A stretch of 64,000 nt of DNA from VAZQ01 sp963841105. GTDB lineage: Bacteria; Pseudomonadota; Alphaproteobacteria; Rhizobiales; Xanthobacteraceae. The translations under genes and the position numbers were made by a program. The stretch covers positions 372,001 through 436,000 of the forward strand of contig CAWJCB010000028.1 in the NCBI GenBank assembly GCA_963841105.1, read 5' to 3'. The notes below the pieces were generated by a model, which made no database searches, was not told the origin of the DNA, and was given only the letters and a program-made list of their open reading frames with translations. Positions 18,159 to 28,238 of this stretch are shown here, piece after piece (positions within the stretch are counted from its first letter, which is position 1; each line of letters starts with the position of its first letter).

Positions 18159-19776
18159 ATGAAATCCCATAGCGTGCATGTGGACCGTTCGGCAGCGCCG
18201 GCGCGCATCACATTTTCCGACGTGTTCAACGTCTGCGGTCCATTTGTCAACAGGCATCTGGAGGCCGGCCGTGGCGACAAGCACGTCGCGCGCGGGCGCT
18301 CCTGGACGCTCACATTCAGCGAGTTGCACGCGGGTGTGTGCCGGATGGCAAATGCGCTGCGCTCGCTTGGCGTGGGGCCGGACGACCGCGTGATGCTGCT
18401 GGCGAAGGATTGTCCTGCCTTCTACTTCGGGTTTCTCGGCGGAGCGCGGATCGGCGCCGTCGTCATTCCGGCCAACACCTTCCTGCGCGCCGCCGACTAC
18501 GGCTACATGCTGGCGGACTCGCAAGCCAAGGTCGTGCTGGTCTCGGATGGCCCCGTTCAACGAATTGCTCCCGGCGCTCGCGCTGCCCGGCGTGGCTGTG
18601 GAGCATTGCATCGCCATCGATGCTCCGCGACAGGGCTGGCACTTTCTCAGCGATCTGCTCGCGGGCAGCTCGCCGGAGAGTCCCATCGCGTCAACCACCG
18701 CGCATTCGCCGTGCTTCTGGCTCTATTCGTCGGGCTCGACCGGCGAGCCGAAGGCTTCGGTGCACGAGCACAAGGATATGGTCCACACGTCTGAGCATTA
18801 CGCCACCGGCACCCTCGGCTTGACGGAAGATGACATCATCTTTTCCGCGCCCAAGCTGTTCTTCGCTTATGGCCTTGGCAACTCTCTGAGCTTCCCGCTC
18901 TGGAGCGGCGCCACCGCGGTCCTGCTCGAAGACCGGCCGACTGCGGAAAACACTCTCGCCATGATCGAGCGGTTCTGCCCGACGCTCTATTTCGGGGTGC
19001 CGACGCTCTATGCCGCGCAGGTCGCCGCCATGGAGAAGGGCAGCGCAATCAAGATGACGCGCACGCGGCTGTGCCTCAGCGGGGGCGAGCCGCTGCCGCC
19101 CGCGGTGTGCGAACGCTGGAAACGTCTCACCGGGGTCAACGTGCTCGACGGCATCGGCTCGAGCGAGGTGCTGCACATTTATACGCAGAACCTGCCCGGG
19201 CGGATGAAGCTCGGATCGGCTGGGCCGGTCGTTCCAGGCTACCGGTTGCGCGTGCAGCGCCCGGACGGCAATGAAGCGCCCGCCGGGGAGCCAGGCGAGC
19301 TGGTGGTTCAGGGCGAGAGCATCGCGAAGCGCTACTGGAACAAGCCGCAAAAAACCGCGAGCGCCTGGACGGTTGATGGCTGGTTCCGTTCCGGCGATAC
19401 CGTCTACCGCGACGCCGACGGCTATTTCTTCTTCTGCGGGCGCGGCGACGACATGCTCAAGGTCGGCGGCATCTGGGTGGCGCCGTTCGAGATCGAGTCG
19501 GCGCTTGCAGCGCACCCGGCGGTCATCGAGGCGGCGGTCATCGGCGCCCCTGACGAAAACAACCTGATCAAGCCGAAGGGCTTTTGCGTGCTGCGGGATC
19601 CGGCCCATGCCGGGCCCGAGCTCGAGCAGGAGTTGATCGGCTTCATCAAGCAGCGGCTCGCGCCCTTCAAGTATCCGCGCTGGATCGAGTTCATGGACGA
19701 GTTGCCGAAGACGGCAAGCGGCAAGATTCAGCGCTACCGGCTGCGCGCAACGCGCGAGCCGGGCGCAATAGCGTAG
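18159..19776 (+). CDS. Benzoate-CoA ligase family protein (single +1 frameshift)
   Basis: After removing one base this reads as 538 residues of an acyl-AMP/CoA ligase of the benzoate-CoA ligase family. It would activate an aromatic or related acid with ATP and CoA. The first frame runs to LADSQAKVVLVSD. From about 18549 the next frame continues APFNELLPALALPGV, so GATGGCCCCG should probably be GATGCCCCG. The P-loop is YSSGSTGEPKASVH, and later motifs are GIGSSEVLHIY, DGWFRSGDT and LPKTASGKIQRYRLR with the catalytic lysine. It is an error or a recent pseudogene; all motifs are intact. Confidence 0.85.
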
Positions 19777-19780
19777 CGTA

Positions 19781-20440
19781 ATGATGAGCGAGCGCGCGCC
19801 GCATCGCCCGCTCGGGGTTGTGCTCGCCGGCGGGCTGGCGCGGCGCATGGGCGGTGGCGACAAGGCGCGCCGGCGCATCGGCGGCCGCAGCATTCTTGAA
19901 CGGGCTCTGGCGCGGCTCAGACCGCAATGCGTGGACCTAATCCTTAACGCCAACGGCAATCCCGCGCGCTTTGGCGACACAGGGCTCGTCGTGGTGCCGG
20001 ACAGCGTGCCCGATTTCGCGGGGCCGCTGGCGGGAATTCTTGCCGGCCTCGACTGGGCGGCGGCACATGCGCCGGAGACTAACGAGATCGTCACCGTGCC
20101 CGGCGATTGCCCGTTCCTTCCGGACGACCTGGTGGCGCGCCTCACCGCAGCGCGAGCACGCGAGCGAACGCCGCTTGCCTGCGCTCGTTCCGGAGACTGG
20201 CGCCATCCGGTGGTTGGGTTGTGGCCGGTGCACCTGCGCACCGATCTGCGCAAGGCCCTCATCGAGGAAGGAACGCGCAAGATCGAGAGCTGGACGGCGC
20301 GTCACGGAGTGGCCATCGCCGATTGGCCGGCAACACCGTTCGACCCATTCTTCAACGTCAACACGCCGGAGGATGTCGCCGAGGCCGAGCGCATCGCCGC
20401 GCAGTTGCAGCCCAGTTGCGACCCAGGTTGCGACCAATGA
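19781..20440 (+). CDS. mobA: Molybdenum cofactor guanylyltransferase MobA
   Basis: A 219-residue GT-A-fold nucleotidyltransferase that links GMP to Mo-molybdopterin, giving the bis-MGD cofactor used by formate dehydrogenase. Motifs are VVLAGGLARRMGGGDKA near residue 13, FAGPLAGILAGLDWA and TVPGDCPFLPDDL. The C-terminal FFNVNTPEDVAEAE is typical. It follows the ligase gene by 4 bp. With moeA and mobB it supplies the nearby fdh system. Confidence 0.94.
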   Translation: MMSERAPHRPLGVVLAGGLARRMGGGDKARRRIGGRSILERALARLRPQCVDLILNANGNPARFGDTGLVVVPDSVPDFAGPLAGILAGLDWAAAHAPETNEIVTVPGDCPFLPDDLVARLTAARARERTPLACARSGDWRHPVVGLWPVHLRTDLRKALIEEGTRKIESWTARHGVAIADWPATPFDPFFNVNTPEDVAEAERIAAQLQPSCDPGCDQ

Positions 20441-20502
20441 CCACTTGATCTTGCGCGGCGGCCATCCATAGTCCTGGTAGGCATGCCCTGGAGGAGACAG
20501 CC

Positions 20503-20625
20503 ATGCGCGCTTTTATCGTCGCTTGCCTTGCCGCCGCGGTGATTGCGATTGGCGCCGTCGCCGTGCTTAACGGCATTCAAAAGCCGGTCGAGACCGCGTT
20601 CGCCACATCAGCTGTGCGCATCTGA
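20503..20625 (+). CDS. 40-residue membrane peptide conserved in rhizobia
   Basis: A tiny ORF with a good ribosome site (GGAGGAG about 8 bases upstream). The product is MRAFIVACLAAAVIAIGAVA, then LNGIQKPVETAFATSAVRI: one hydrophobic helix and a short polar tail. I recall near-identical small proteins in Bradyrhizobium-type genomes, so it is probably real. Its function is unknown. It converges with moeA, ending 2 bp from the moeA stop. Confidence 0.7.
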   Translation: MRAFIVACLAAAVIAIGAVAVLNGIQKPVETAFATSAVRI

Positions 20626-20627
20626 GC

Positions 20628-21902
20628 TCATCCGACGATGGCCGCGTAGGACAGAAATCCAACGCGATCCCTCGGCTCGATCCGGATCGTTTGCTCCGAC
20701 AGCTCGACGAGACCATCCGTCTCGGTGAGCGAGGTGATGACGCCCGCCCCTTCCTGCGCGTGCTTGATGGCTTCGACCTCGCCGTCGGAGGCGCGCGAGA
20801 GCTTGACGCGCACATACTCGCGCCGGCCTGCCTTCTTCTTGTAGGCGAAGGCTGCGCGCACCGGGAGCGGGACAAGCGGGGCGTTCTCTGCGCCAGCGAG
20901 CCGCAGGAGAAGCGGGCGCACCACGCGCGCGAATGTCACATAGACGGCAGCAGGATTGCCGGGAAGGCCGACAAAGGCGGCGTCGGCGCCCGGTTTCGAT
21001 CCCGGGATGACCGCCATGGCGACAGGCCGGCCGGGTTTTATGGCCACCCGCCAGAACACCAGATGGCCGATGCTTGCAACGGCATGGCGCACGTGATCGG
21101 CTTCACCTGTCGAAACCCCGCCGGAGGTGAGAACAAGATCATGGGTGTGCGCCGCCGCGGCGATGGCGTGCGCGAGCGCTTGCACATCGTCCGGCAGAAT
21201 GCCGAGGTCGCTTGGCGCGCCGCCCAGTCTCTCCACCAGACCTGCCAAGAGATAACGGTTGGCGTCGAACAGGGCGGGTCCCGGACGCATTGCCCCAGGC
21301 TCGACAATCTCGTCGCCGGTCGAGAACACGGCCACGCGAACTTTCCGCCGGACATCGAGCGTCGTGAGCCCGATTGCCGCGGCGAGCGCAATGTCCTGCG
21401 CCTGGAGACGCCGCCCGGCGGGCAGGACGACCGACCCCGCGCGCACGTCCTCGCCGGCCAGCCGGCGGTTGGCGCCGCGGCGCAAGCCCGGCGGCACAAT
21501 CAGCGTGTCGCCCTCCACGCGCACGTCCTCCTGCATGAAGACGGTGTCAGCGCCCGCCGGCATCGGCGCGCCGGTGAAGATGCGGATGGCCTGCCGCGGC
21601 GCAAGTGCGCGCGCCGCCGCATGGCCCGCAGTCACGCGATCGACGACGAGGAGCCGGCTCTCTCCCTTCTCGTCGAGATCCGCATGGCGCACGGCGTAAC
21701 CGTCGACCGCGGAATTATCGAATGGTGGAAGCTCCATGGGAGCGACCACCGCGGCGGCCAACACGCGCCCGGCCGCCGCCCGCAGCGGCACGGTCTCGAT
21801 CTCGGGAACGCAGACGATCCGTTCATCGATGATCCGCTCCAGCTCGTCCACCGGGAGGAGCGGGCCGGAAAACGCGAAACAATCGTCGGTAAGTTGCGCC
21901 AT
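20628..21902 (-). CDS. moeA: Molybdopterin molybdenumtransferase MoeA
   Basis: A 424-residue enzyme that inserts molybdate into adenylated molybdopterin. Motifs are PPFDNSAVDGYAVRHADL near residue 60, IFTGAPMPAGADTVFMQED, the MPT-binding domain stretch VFSTGDEIVEPG, and LTSGGVSTGEADHV and VGLPGNPAAVYVTF near the C-terminus. The ATG at 21902 is used; a TTG two codons earlier is possible. It lies 15 bp after mobB on the same strand. Confidence 0.95.
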   Translation of the reverse strand: MAQLTDDCFAFSGPLLPVDELERIIDERIVCVPEIETVPLRAAAGRVLAAAVVAPMELPPFDNSAVDGYAVRHADLDEKGESRLLVVDRVTAGHAAARALAPRQAIRIFTGAPMPAGADTVFMQEDVRVEGDTLIVPPGLRRGANRRLAGEDVRAGSVVLPAGRRLQAQDIALAAAIGLTTLDVRRKVRVAVFSTGDEIVEPGAMRPGPALFDANRYLLAGLVERLGGAPSDLGILPDDVQALAHAIAAAAHTHDLVLTSGGVSTGEADHVRHAVASIGHLVFWRVAIKPGRPVAMAVIPGSKPGADAAFVGLPGNPAAVYVTFARVVRPLLLRLAGAENAPLVPLPVRAAFAYKKKAGRREYVRVKLSRASDGEVEAIKHAQEGAGVITSLTETDGLVELSEQTIRIEPRDRVGFLSYAAIVG

Positions 21903-21917
21903 CGCCAACAGCTTTCG

Positions 21918-22439
21918 CTATGTCGTCAGCGCGGCGAGGGAGCTCACCGGCATGGCGTGGCGTAGAAGAATGTCGCTGATGCCCTCGACGTCCTCGAGAT
22001 CGACGACCGGAATGCGCACGTTCGGCAGCGGCTCGTCCGACGCAATGGCGACGATCGCCGGGTCGGCCGGATAAAGGAATGGCTTGCCGACCGACGCGCG
22101 ATGGACCTCGAGCTTGGGATGGCTCCCGCGCTTGAAGCCCTCCACTAATACAAGATCGACGGGCGTGATCTTCTCGACGAGCTCGGCGAGTGTCGGCTCA
22201 GGTTCGCCGCGCAACTCGTGCACGATGGCCCACCGCGTGCCTGATCCGACCACCACTTCGGTCGCGCCGGCCATACGGTGCGCGTGCGAATCCTTGCCGG
22301 GCTGGTCGATGTCGAAGCTGTGATGCGCGTGCTTGATGGTAGATGTTTTGATCCCTCGTGCGACGAGCCGGGGGATAATTTGCATGAGGAGCGTGGTCTT
22401 GCCCGCTCCGCTCCAGCCGGCGATGCCGATGATGCGCAT
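21918..22439 (-). CDS. mobB: Molybdopterin-guanine dinucleotide biosynthesis protein MobB
   Basis: A 173-residue P-loop GTPase that assists MobA. Walker A is GWSGAGKTTLL at the N-terminus, and the family stretch TIKHAHHSFDIDQPGKDSHAHRMAGA follows. LVLVEGFKRGSHPKLEVHR is the Walker B-like region. It is the upstream partner of moeA. Confidence 0.94.
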   Translation of the reverse strand: MRIIGIAGWSGAGKTTLLMQIIPRLVARGIKTSTIKHAHHSFDIDQPGKDSHAHRMAGATEVVVGSGTRWAIVHELRGEPEPTLAELVEKITPVDLVLVEGFKRGSHPKLEVHRASVGKPFLYPADPAIVAIASDEPLPNVRIPVVDLEDVEGISDILLRHAMPVSSLAALTT

Positions 22440-22494
22440 GCCGCATCATAGCAACCGTTTGCCGATCGGCGTAGGTTGGGTTGAGTGGCGTTGG

Positions 22495-23517
22495 TTACTC
22501 CGCGGGTTGGACCGTGCCTCGCGCCGCTTGGGGCGTGACTTGACGGCTGGCCGCCTCCTTTTCCGCCCATATCGAATGGTGCTCCTTCGCCCAGTTTGCG
22601 TCGACCGTGCCGTCCCACATGCCTTCGAAGGCGCCTTCCATCCCGATCGTGCCGATGTAGATGTGAGCGATCATGGCCGCGACGAACAGCAGCGCGACGA
22701 CGCCATGAACGATCTGGGCCAATTGCATGTTGGCGATATTGGTGCCGTAGAACGGGAACATGAGAAAATAGCCGCTGGCGGCGACAGCGCCGCCTCCCAG
22801 CACCACGATCCAGTAGATCATCTTCTGGCCGGCATTGAAGCGGTCGGCGGGGGGATGCTTGTGGCCCACCATGCCGCCGCCTTCGCTCAGCCAGTTCACG
22901 TCAACTTTGGTCGGCAAATTCCAGGCTATCCACATTAGGAAAATGAGCACAACGCCGAGCGTGAACGGGAAGCTCAAATAATTGTGGGCGTATTTCGCCC
23001 ATTGCGACCAGGTCGTGAATGTCTCCGGGCTCATCAGCGGAAGAAGCAGCGTCTTGCCGAAGGTGATGTTGAGACCGGAAATGGCGAGGATGATGAAGCA
23101 GGTCGCCGTCATCCAATGCACCAGCCGCTCGAAGGTAGTAAAGCGCACGAGCACGCGTCCGGAACGACCCGAGTCCAGTCGCACCATTCCGCGGATGAGA
23201 TAAAACGCGAGCAGCAGCGCCAGCATTCCCACAATGGCAATGCCGCCGATCCAGCGCAGCGTCACTTCGTGGAAGTGCCGCCAGTCGCGGCCGGCGGGCT
23301 GCTCGATGGTGTATGATCTGGTGTCGGGAATGGTTCCGCGCCCCTGGATGCGGTTGAGCTCTTGGAGCAGTTGATCCTCTTTCACCGAGCTCGCGGTGGG
23401 ATTGACCGAGTTGTCCGGATTGCGCTGCTGGGCGCCTGCGGGAAGCGCAAGGGCGACCATTGTCAGGAGCAGCAAGGCGCCGGCGACGAAACGCATGCGA
23501 GCAACAAATCTGGCCAT
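22495..23517 (-). CDS. Formate dehydrogenase gamma subunit (cytochrome b556)
   Basis: A 340-residue inner-membrane protein. A signal peptide (MARFVARMRFVAGALLLLTM...PAGAQQ) precedes a periplasmic stretch. Then come four core TM helices starting TFERLVHWMTATCFIILAISGLNITFGKT, with haem-ligand histidines in ERLVHW, KYAHNYL and QIVHGVV. It carries electrons from the FdhB Fe-S subunit to quinone. The start at 23517 is supported by GGGAGT 8 bases upstream. It is the last gene of the fdh operon, separated from fdhB by a palindromic repeat. Confidence 0.9.
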   Translation of the reverse strand: MARFVARMRFVAGALLLLTMVALALPAGAQQRNPDNSVNPTASSVKEDQLLQELNRIQGRGTIPDTRSYTIEQPAGRDWRHFHEVTLRWIGGIAIVGMLALLLAFYLIRGMVRLDSGRSGRVLVRFTTFERLVHWMTATCFIILAISGLNITFGKTLLLPLMSPETFTTWSQWAKYAHNYLSFPFTLGVVLIFLMWIAWNLPTKVDVNWLSEGGGMVGHKHPPADRFNAGQKMIYWIVVLGGGAVAASGYFLMFPFYGTNIANMQLAQIVHGVVALLFVAAMIAHIYIGTIGMEGAFEGMWDGTVDANWAKEHHSIWAEKEAASRQVTPQAARGTVQPAE

Positions 23518-23542
23518 ATCAGCAACTCCCGTTCCCGAGGTT

Positions 23543-23651
23543 GTCATCATCCGCGTAAGCGGATGATCCAGTAAACGTCGTCGATCGAGACAACCGCCCA
23601 GATGGATGATCATCAGCCTTGTTACTGGATGCCCGCCTACGCGGGCATGAC
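23543..23651. repeat. Palindromic extragenic element between fdh genes
   Basis: TCATCATCCGCGTAAGCGGATGATCCAGTA on the left and TTACTGGATGCCCGCCTACGCGGGCATGACG on the right form the same two-hairpin layout as the element at 8703-8817. It sits between the Fe-S and cytochrome b subunit genes. Confidence 0.75.
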
Positions 23652-23689
23652 GCTCAGAGTAATGGGCGCGCGCAAAGCGCGCCCAATCC

Positions 23690-24286
23690 CTATGACCCGA
23701 TTGTTTCGCGGTAGGCGGTTTTCCAGCCCCACGCGCCGGAGCCGTAGCCGCGCTTGGCCACGCGATCCTTGTAAATCTGCGCGATGATCTCGCCGTCGCC
23801 GGCAAGCAGCGATTTGGTCGAGCACATCTCGGCGCACAGGGGCAGCTTGCCTTCGGCGAGGCGATTGGCGCCGTATTTCTCAAATTCCTCCATGGAACCG
23901 TCCGCCTCCGGGCCGCCGGCGCAGTATGTGCACTTGTCCATCTTGCCGCGGGAGCCGAAGTTGCCGACCTTCGGATATTGCGGCGCGCCGAACGGGCAGG
24001 CGTAGAAGCAATACCCGCAGCCGATGCAGAGGTCCTTGGAATGCAGCACAACGCCGTCAGCGGTGGTGTAGAAGCAATTCACGGGGCACACCGCCGCGCA
24101 AGGCGCGTCGGTGCAATGCATGCAGGCCATGGAGACCGAGCGCTCCCCGGGCTTGCCGTCATTGATGGTCACCACACGCCGGCGGTTGATGCCCCAGGGC
24201 ACTTCGTTCTCGTTCTTGCAGGCCGTGACACACGCGTTGCACTCGATGCAACGGTCGGCGTCGCAGAGAAATTTCATCCGAGCCAT
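23690..24286 (-). CDS. Formate dehydrogenase beta (Fe-S) subunit
   Basis: A 198-residue ferredoxin-like subunit with four [4Fe-4S] motifs: CIECNACVTAC, CMHCTDAPCAAVC, CIGCGYCFYACPFG, and CTYC paired with CAEMC later. It passes electrons from the Mo subunit to the cytochrome b subunit. It lacks the C-terminal TM anchor of E. coli FdnH/FdoH. The ATG at 24286 follows GGGAGG by a proper distance, 13 bp after the large-subunit stop. Confidence 0.92.
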   Translation of the reverse strand: MARMKFLCDADRCIECNACVTACKNENEVPWGINRRRVVTINDGKPGERSVSMACMHCTDAPCAAVCPVNCFYTTADGVVLHSKDLCIGCGYCFYACPFGAPQYPKVGNFGSRGKMDKCTYCAGGPEADGSMEEFEKYGANRLAEGKLPLCAEMCSTKSLLAGDGEIIAQIYKDRVAKRGYGSGAWGWKTAYRETIGS

Positions 24287-24299
24287 TGTCGCGCCTCCC

Positions 24300-27231
24300 T
24301 TACGCCGCCCTGACCTGGCACAGCGTGGCCTTGGGTTCCTGCATGCCGGTGACGGGATCAAACCCGTACGTCGTGATGGTGTTCACGCTCTCCCCCAGCA
24401 CAATGGGGTCGCAACCCTGCGGGTACTTGAAGCGCTGATCGACGTTCTGGAACCAGCCGCCGAAATGGAACGGCATCCAGGCGACGCCTTTGCCGACACG
24501 CTCGGTGACCAGCGCCTTCATGCGCGTGACCTTGCCGCTCTCCATCTCCGGGCCCCAGACATGGACCCAACCGCCGTCTTTGATGCCGCGCTCGGCGGCG
24601 TCCGACGGATTGATCTCGACAAACATGTCCTGCTGGAGCTCGGCTAGCCACTTGTTGGAGCGCGTCTCTTCGCCGCCGCCCTCGAACTCCACGATGCGTC
24701 CCGACGTGAGAATGATCGGAAAGCTTTTGGCGATGCCTTTCTCGACCGCCGCCTTCTGGATGGTGAAGCCGGTATTGGGGACGCGGAACTGCTTGGCGTC
24801 AGGCAGCGTCGGGTATTTCGCCACCAGATCAGGCCGCGGCGTGTAGATCGGCTCGCGGTGCACGGGAATCGGGTCCGGCAGATTCCACGCATTCGCGCGC
24901 GCCTTGCCGTTGCCGTAATGGATGCAGCCGTGCGCCATCGCGACCCGCTGGATGCCACCGGAGAGATCGGTCGCCCAGGACACCGTGTCGGCATTGTTGC
25001 CGCCGATGCGCTCGATGACGGCTCTTTCGCCATCGTTGAGATCCTTGTCCCAGCCGAGCTTCTTGAGCACGCCGTAGGTGAATTCGGGGTAGCCGTCCTG
25101 GATCTCCGAGCCGAGCGAGTAGGAGCCCTCGGCGAGAAGGTTGTCCTTGCGCGCGCTGCCGTCGGGGAGCTTGACCTCGCGCTCGACGCCGAAGCGGGCC
25201 CGGAAGGTGCTGCCGCCATCCATCACATGCAGGTTGGTGTTGTAGAGCGTGTGGGTGCCGGGATGCTTCAATTCCGGCGTACCCCAGCACGGCCACGGCA
25301 GCCCGTAATAGTCGCCCTTGGCGGGACCGTCCTTCGCGCGCAGGGAGACCAGCTCGAAGTCCTTCTGGTTCGCCATGTGCAGCTTGAGCCGCTCCGGCGA
25401 CTGGCCGCAGTAGCCGGTGGACCAGCCGCCGCGATTGATCTCGCGGAGAATGTCTTCCGGCAGCGGCCGGTCACCCTCGACCTTGATGTTCTTGAACATC
25501 AGATCGGCAAGGCCGAGCTTCTTGGCGAGGAGATACATCGCCTCGTAATCGTCTTTCGATTCGAAAATCGGCTTGACGATCTGCTCGCCCCATTGCAGCG
25601 AGCGATTTGAGGCGGTGCGCGAGCCCGACGTCTCGAACTGCGTGCAGATCGGCAGAAGATACGTGTCGTTTTTGCGCTCGCTCAGCGCCGCCCATGTCGT
25701 GGGATGCGGGTCGCCGACGACAAGGAGGTCAAGCTTCTCGATCCCCTTGGCCGCCTCCGGCATGCGCGTGACGGTATTGCCGCCGTGCCCGAAGAACAAC
25801 CATCGCCTTGAGGTTGTCCTTCTGGGCGACCTGGTCCTTCGGCATCAAGGTCGCGTCGAACCAGCGCGTTGAGGGAATGCCGGGCGCTTCCATCTGCTGC
25901 TTCGAATCGAAGCGGCCGAGCATCCACTCATAATCGGTTTCCCAGACGCGGCCCCAATGCTTCCAGGCACCCTCGGCGAGCCCGTAATAGAGCGGCAAGG
26001 TCACGACATCGAGGCCGAGATCGGTCGCCCCCTGCACGTTGCAATGGCCGCGGAAGATATTTGCTCCGTTGCCGAAGTTCCCGACATTGCCGGTTGCGAG
26101 CAGCAGAATGCAGCTGGCGCGCACATTTGCCGTTCCAACTGTGTGCTGCGTCTGGCCCATCGCCCAGATCAGGCAGGCAGGCTTCTCCTTGGCGAACTTC
26201 TCAGCGACCCGCTTGAGCTGCGCCTCGGGAATGCCGGTGACGCGCTCGACCTCGTCGGGCGTCCACTTCTCGACCTCCTTGCGCACGTCATCCATGCCGT
26301 AGACACGCTGGCGGATGAATTCCTTGTCCTCCCATCCGTTCTTGAAGATGTGCCAGAGCATCCCCCAAAGGACGGGGATGTCGGTGCCGGGCCGAACGCG
26401 GACGTATTCGGTGGCATGCGCCGCGGTGCGCGTGAGCCGTGGATCGATGACGATGAAATTCGCGCGATTGATCTCCTTGCCTTCGAGCAGGTGCTGCAGC
26501 GAAACCGGATGCGCCTCGGCGGGATTGCCGCCGAGAAAGACCAGGGTCTTGGAGTTGCGGATATCGTTGTAGCTGTTGGTCATCGCGCCGTAGCCCCAGG
26601 TATTGGCCACGCCGGCGACGGTGGTCGAGTGACAGATGCGCGCCTGATGATCGACGTTGTTGGTGCCCCAATACGCCGCGAATTTGCGGAACAGATAGGA
26701 GCCCTCGTTGGAGAACTTGGCCGAGCCCAGCCAGTAGACGGAGTCAGGGCCGGACTTGTCGCGAATGGCGGCGAGCTTGTCGCCGATCTCGTCGATCGCC
26801 TTCTCCCAGGTCACCCTGGTCCACTGGCCGTTGACGAGCTTCATCGGGTATTTCAGCCGCCGGTCGCCGTGCACGAGCTCACGCACCGCCGCGCCCTTGG
26901 CGCAGTGCGAGCCGCGGTTGAGCGGCGAGTCCCAGCCCGGCTCCTGGCCGATCCAGACGCCGTTTGCGACCTCGGCGATGACGGTGCAGCCGACCGAGCA
27001 ATGCGTGCAGATGTTCTTGCGGATGGTGATCTGCGCACCCGCGGGCGGCGGTGGGCCGGCCTGCGCCTTGCGCACGGCGCCGACTGGCAGCACGCCGAGC
27101 GCGGCCAGGCTGCCGCCAAGCAATCCCGAGCGGCGCAGGAAGGAACGGCGATCGAGGGTGCCCTGGGTTGGACTCTGCACCGCGGAAATTGCGCCCCCGC
27201 GGCTGTGGCGTTGCGTTCTCCTGATCAGCAC
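24300..27231 (-). CDS. Formate dehydrogenase Mo/W alpha subunit (single +1 frameshift)
   Basis: After removing one base this is about 976 residues. A TAT signal (DRRSFLRRSGLLGG) precedes the [4Fe-4S] site (CTHCSVGC...GSHCAKGA). The metal ligand is cysteine in QARICHSTTVAGVAN, where E. coli FdnG/FdoG have selenocysteine, so no SECIS is needed. The frame shifts near 25798: one base too many in GGTTGTTCTTCGGG breaks AMVFFGHGG. The bis-MGD domain continues to 24300. Translation starts at a GTG with GAGGAGG 6 bases upstream. It oxidises formate in the periplasm. Confidence 0.88.
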
Positions 27232-27241
27232 GGACGCCTCC

Positions 27242-27466
27242 TCAGCTGGGATAGCGGTTGACGCGGTAGTATGTCTTCACGTGCTCGGTCTCTTTGTAAC
27301 GAGACTTGCGCTTCTCATCGTTGCTCTCGGTGTCGGCGTGTGCGGGCGAAGCGATGGGCGTCGCGGCCGCGAGCGAGACGCCGGCGCCCAACGTGCGAAG
27401 GAAGTCACGGCGGCCAATTGTGCGGCCAACTGTGCGACCAGGAGTACCTTTGCGTTCTTGCTTCAT
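27242..27466 (-). CDS. Formate dehydrogenase-region small TAT protein (FdhX type)
   Basis: A 74-residue protein with a twin-arginine signal (GRRDFLRTLGAGVSLAAATP) followed by a short charged tail (KRKSRYKETEHVKTYYRVNRYPS). This matches the small 'formate dehydrogenase region TAT target' family found beside fdhA. Its role is unsettled; it may act in assembly. The ATG at 27466 has a textbook AGGAGGTGA site. It lies 10 bp upstream of fdhA. Confidence 0.88.
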   Translation of the reverse strand: MKQERKGTPGRTVGRTIGRRDFLRTLGAGVSLAAATPIASPAHADTESNDEKRKSRYKETEHVKTYYRVNRYPS

Positions 27467-27485
27467 CTTCGTCACCTCCTGATTC

Positions 27486-28139
27486 TCATTCCGCCAGCGC
27501 AAACGCCTGCGTCTCAATATCGATGAAAACCCGGCCGAGCGTTCCTATTCGGGAATAGAGATCGGCGGCGTCGGCGCGCTCCAGGTCGGCGAAGAAGCGG
27601 CCGATCCACGGCGCGAGATGCTGCTCGAACAGCTCGCGGTCGGAGCCTGCCGGCGCCGGGAGGCCGCCGCCGATGAGGCCTGCCATGGTCTCGCATAAGA
27701 CTGCCGCGTGATCCTCCGGCTCGGCATGACCTTGGGCACGCTCGATCCCAAGCCGGCTCAGATGGGCGCGCAGACGTGCCAGCGGGCGCTCATGGAGGAA
27801 GCCGGTGAGGTAGTACGATCCATAAGGAAGAAGCTCGCCGCGGCCGAGCCCGATGAAAAGATCAAAATATTCCCGCTCGACCAGCGCGACATCGGCGCGG
27901 CTCGCGGCCTCGGCGAGGTTGATATGCGCCGCGCCGAGGGGGCTCGCGTCGCCGCGCAGCTGAGCAAGCCGTCCAAGCAGCGCCGCATCCGGCGCGCGCG
28001 CGAGCAGCAGCGAGAGTAGCGAATATTCCTGCGCCCGTGCCACATCGACCTCATCGATGTCGCACGAATGAACGTCAATCGCTGGCGCAGGCATGCCCGC
28101 ACCGCCGCGAGTCGCTGCGCGTGAACCTAAATCCCTCAT
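27486..28139 (-). CDS. TorD/DmsD-family chaperone for formate dehydrogenase
   Basis: A 217-residue all-helical protein of the TorD (redox enzyme maturation) family. Diagnostic stretches are AREYSLLSLLLARAPDA-like at the N-terminus, EREYFDLFIGLGRGELLPYGSYYLTGFLHERPL in the middle, and PEDHAAVLCETMAGLI with the conserved E-P-D-H. It probably binds the TAT signal of the Mo subunit until cofactor insertion. The start may be the ATG at 28139 or at 28094; neither has a strong ribosome site. The AT-rich gap at 28140-28238 may hold the operon promoter. Confidence 0.85.
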   Translation of the reverse strand: MRDLGSRAATRGGAGMPAPAIDVHSCDIDEVDVARAQEYSLLSLLLARAPDAALLGRLAQLRGDASPLGAAHINLAEAASRADVALVEREYFDLFIGLGRGELLPYGSYYLTGFLHERPLARLRAHLSRLGIERAQGHAEPEDHAAVLCETMAGLIGGGLPAPAGSDRELFEQHLAPWIGRFFADLERADAADLYSRIGTLGRVFIDIETQAFALAE

Positions 28140-28238
28140 TGGGCGCGTTTCTTTGGTTTCTTCTTGTTGAATTGTACTTATTCGAATTCGAATTTTACCG
28201 CTGCGGGGCGGGCACTGGCAATAGCGCGGGAACCTTCA

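Noticed and set aside
18159..19776. Programmed +1 frameshifting in the ligase gene
   Set aside because: No slippery stop or stimulatory structure was seen, and many unrelated genes here show the same +1 error.
24300..27231. Selenocysteine formate dehydrogenase with an internal stop
   Set aside because: The metal-ligand codon is Cys (ARICHST), and the frame break near 25798 is a +1 shift, not an in-frame TGA.
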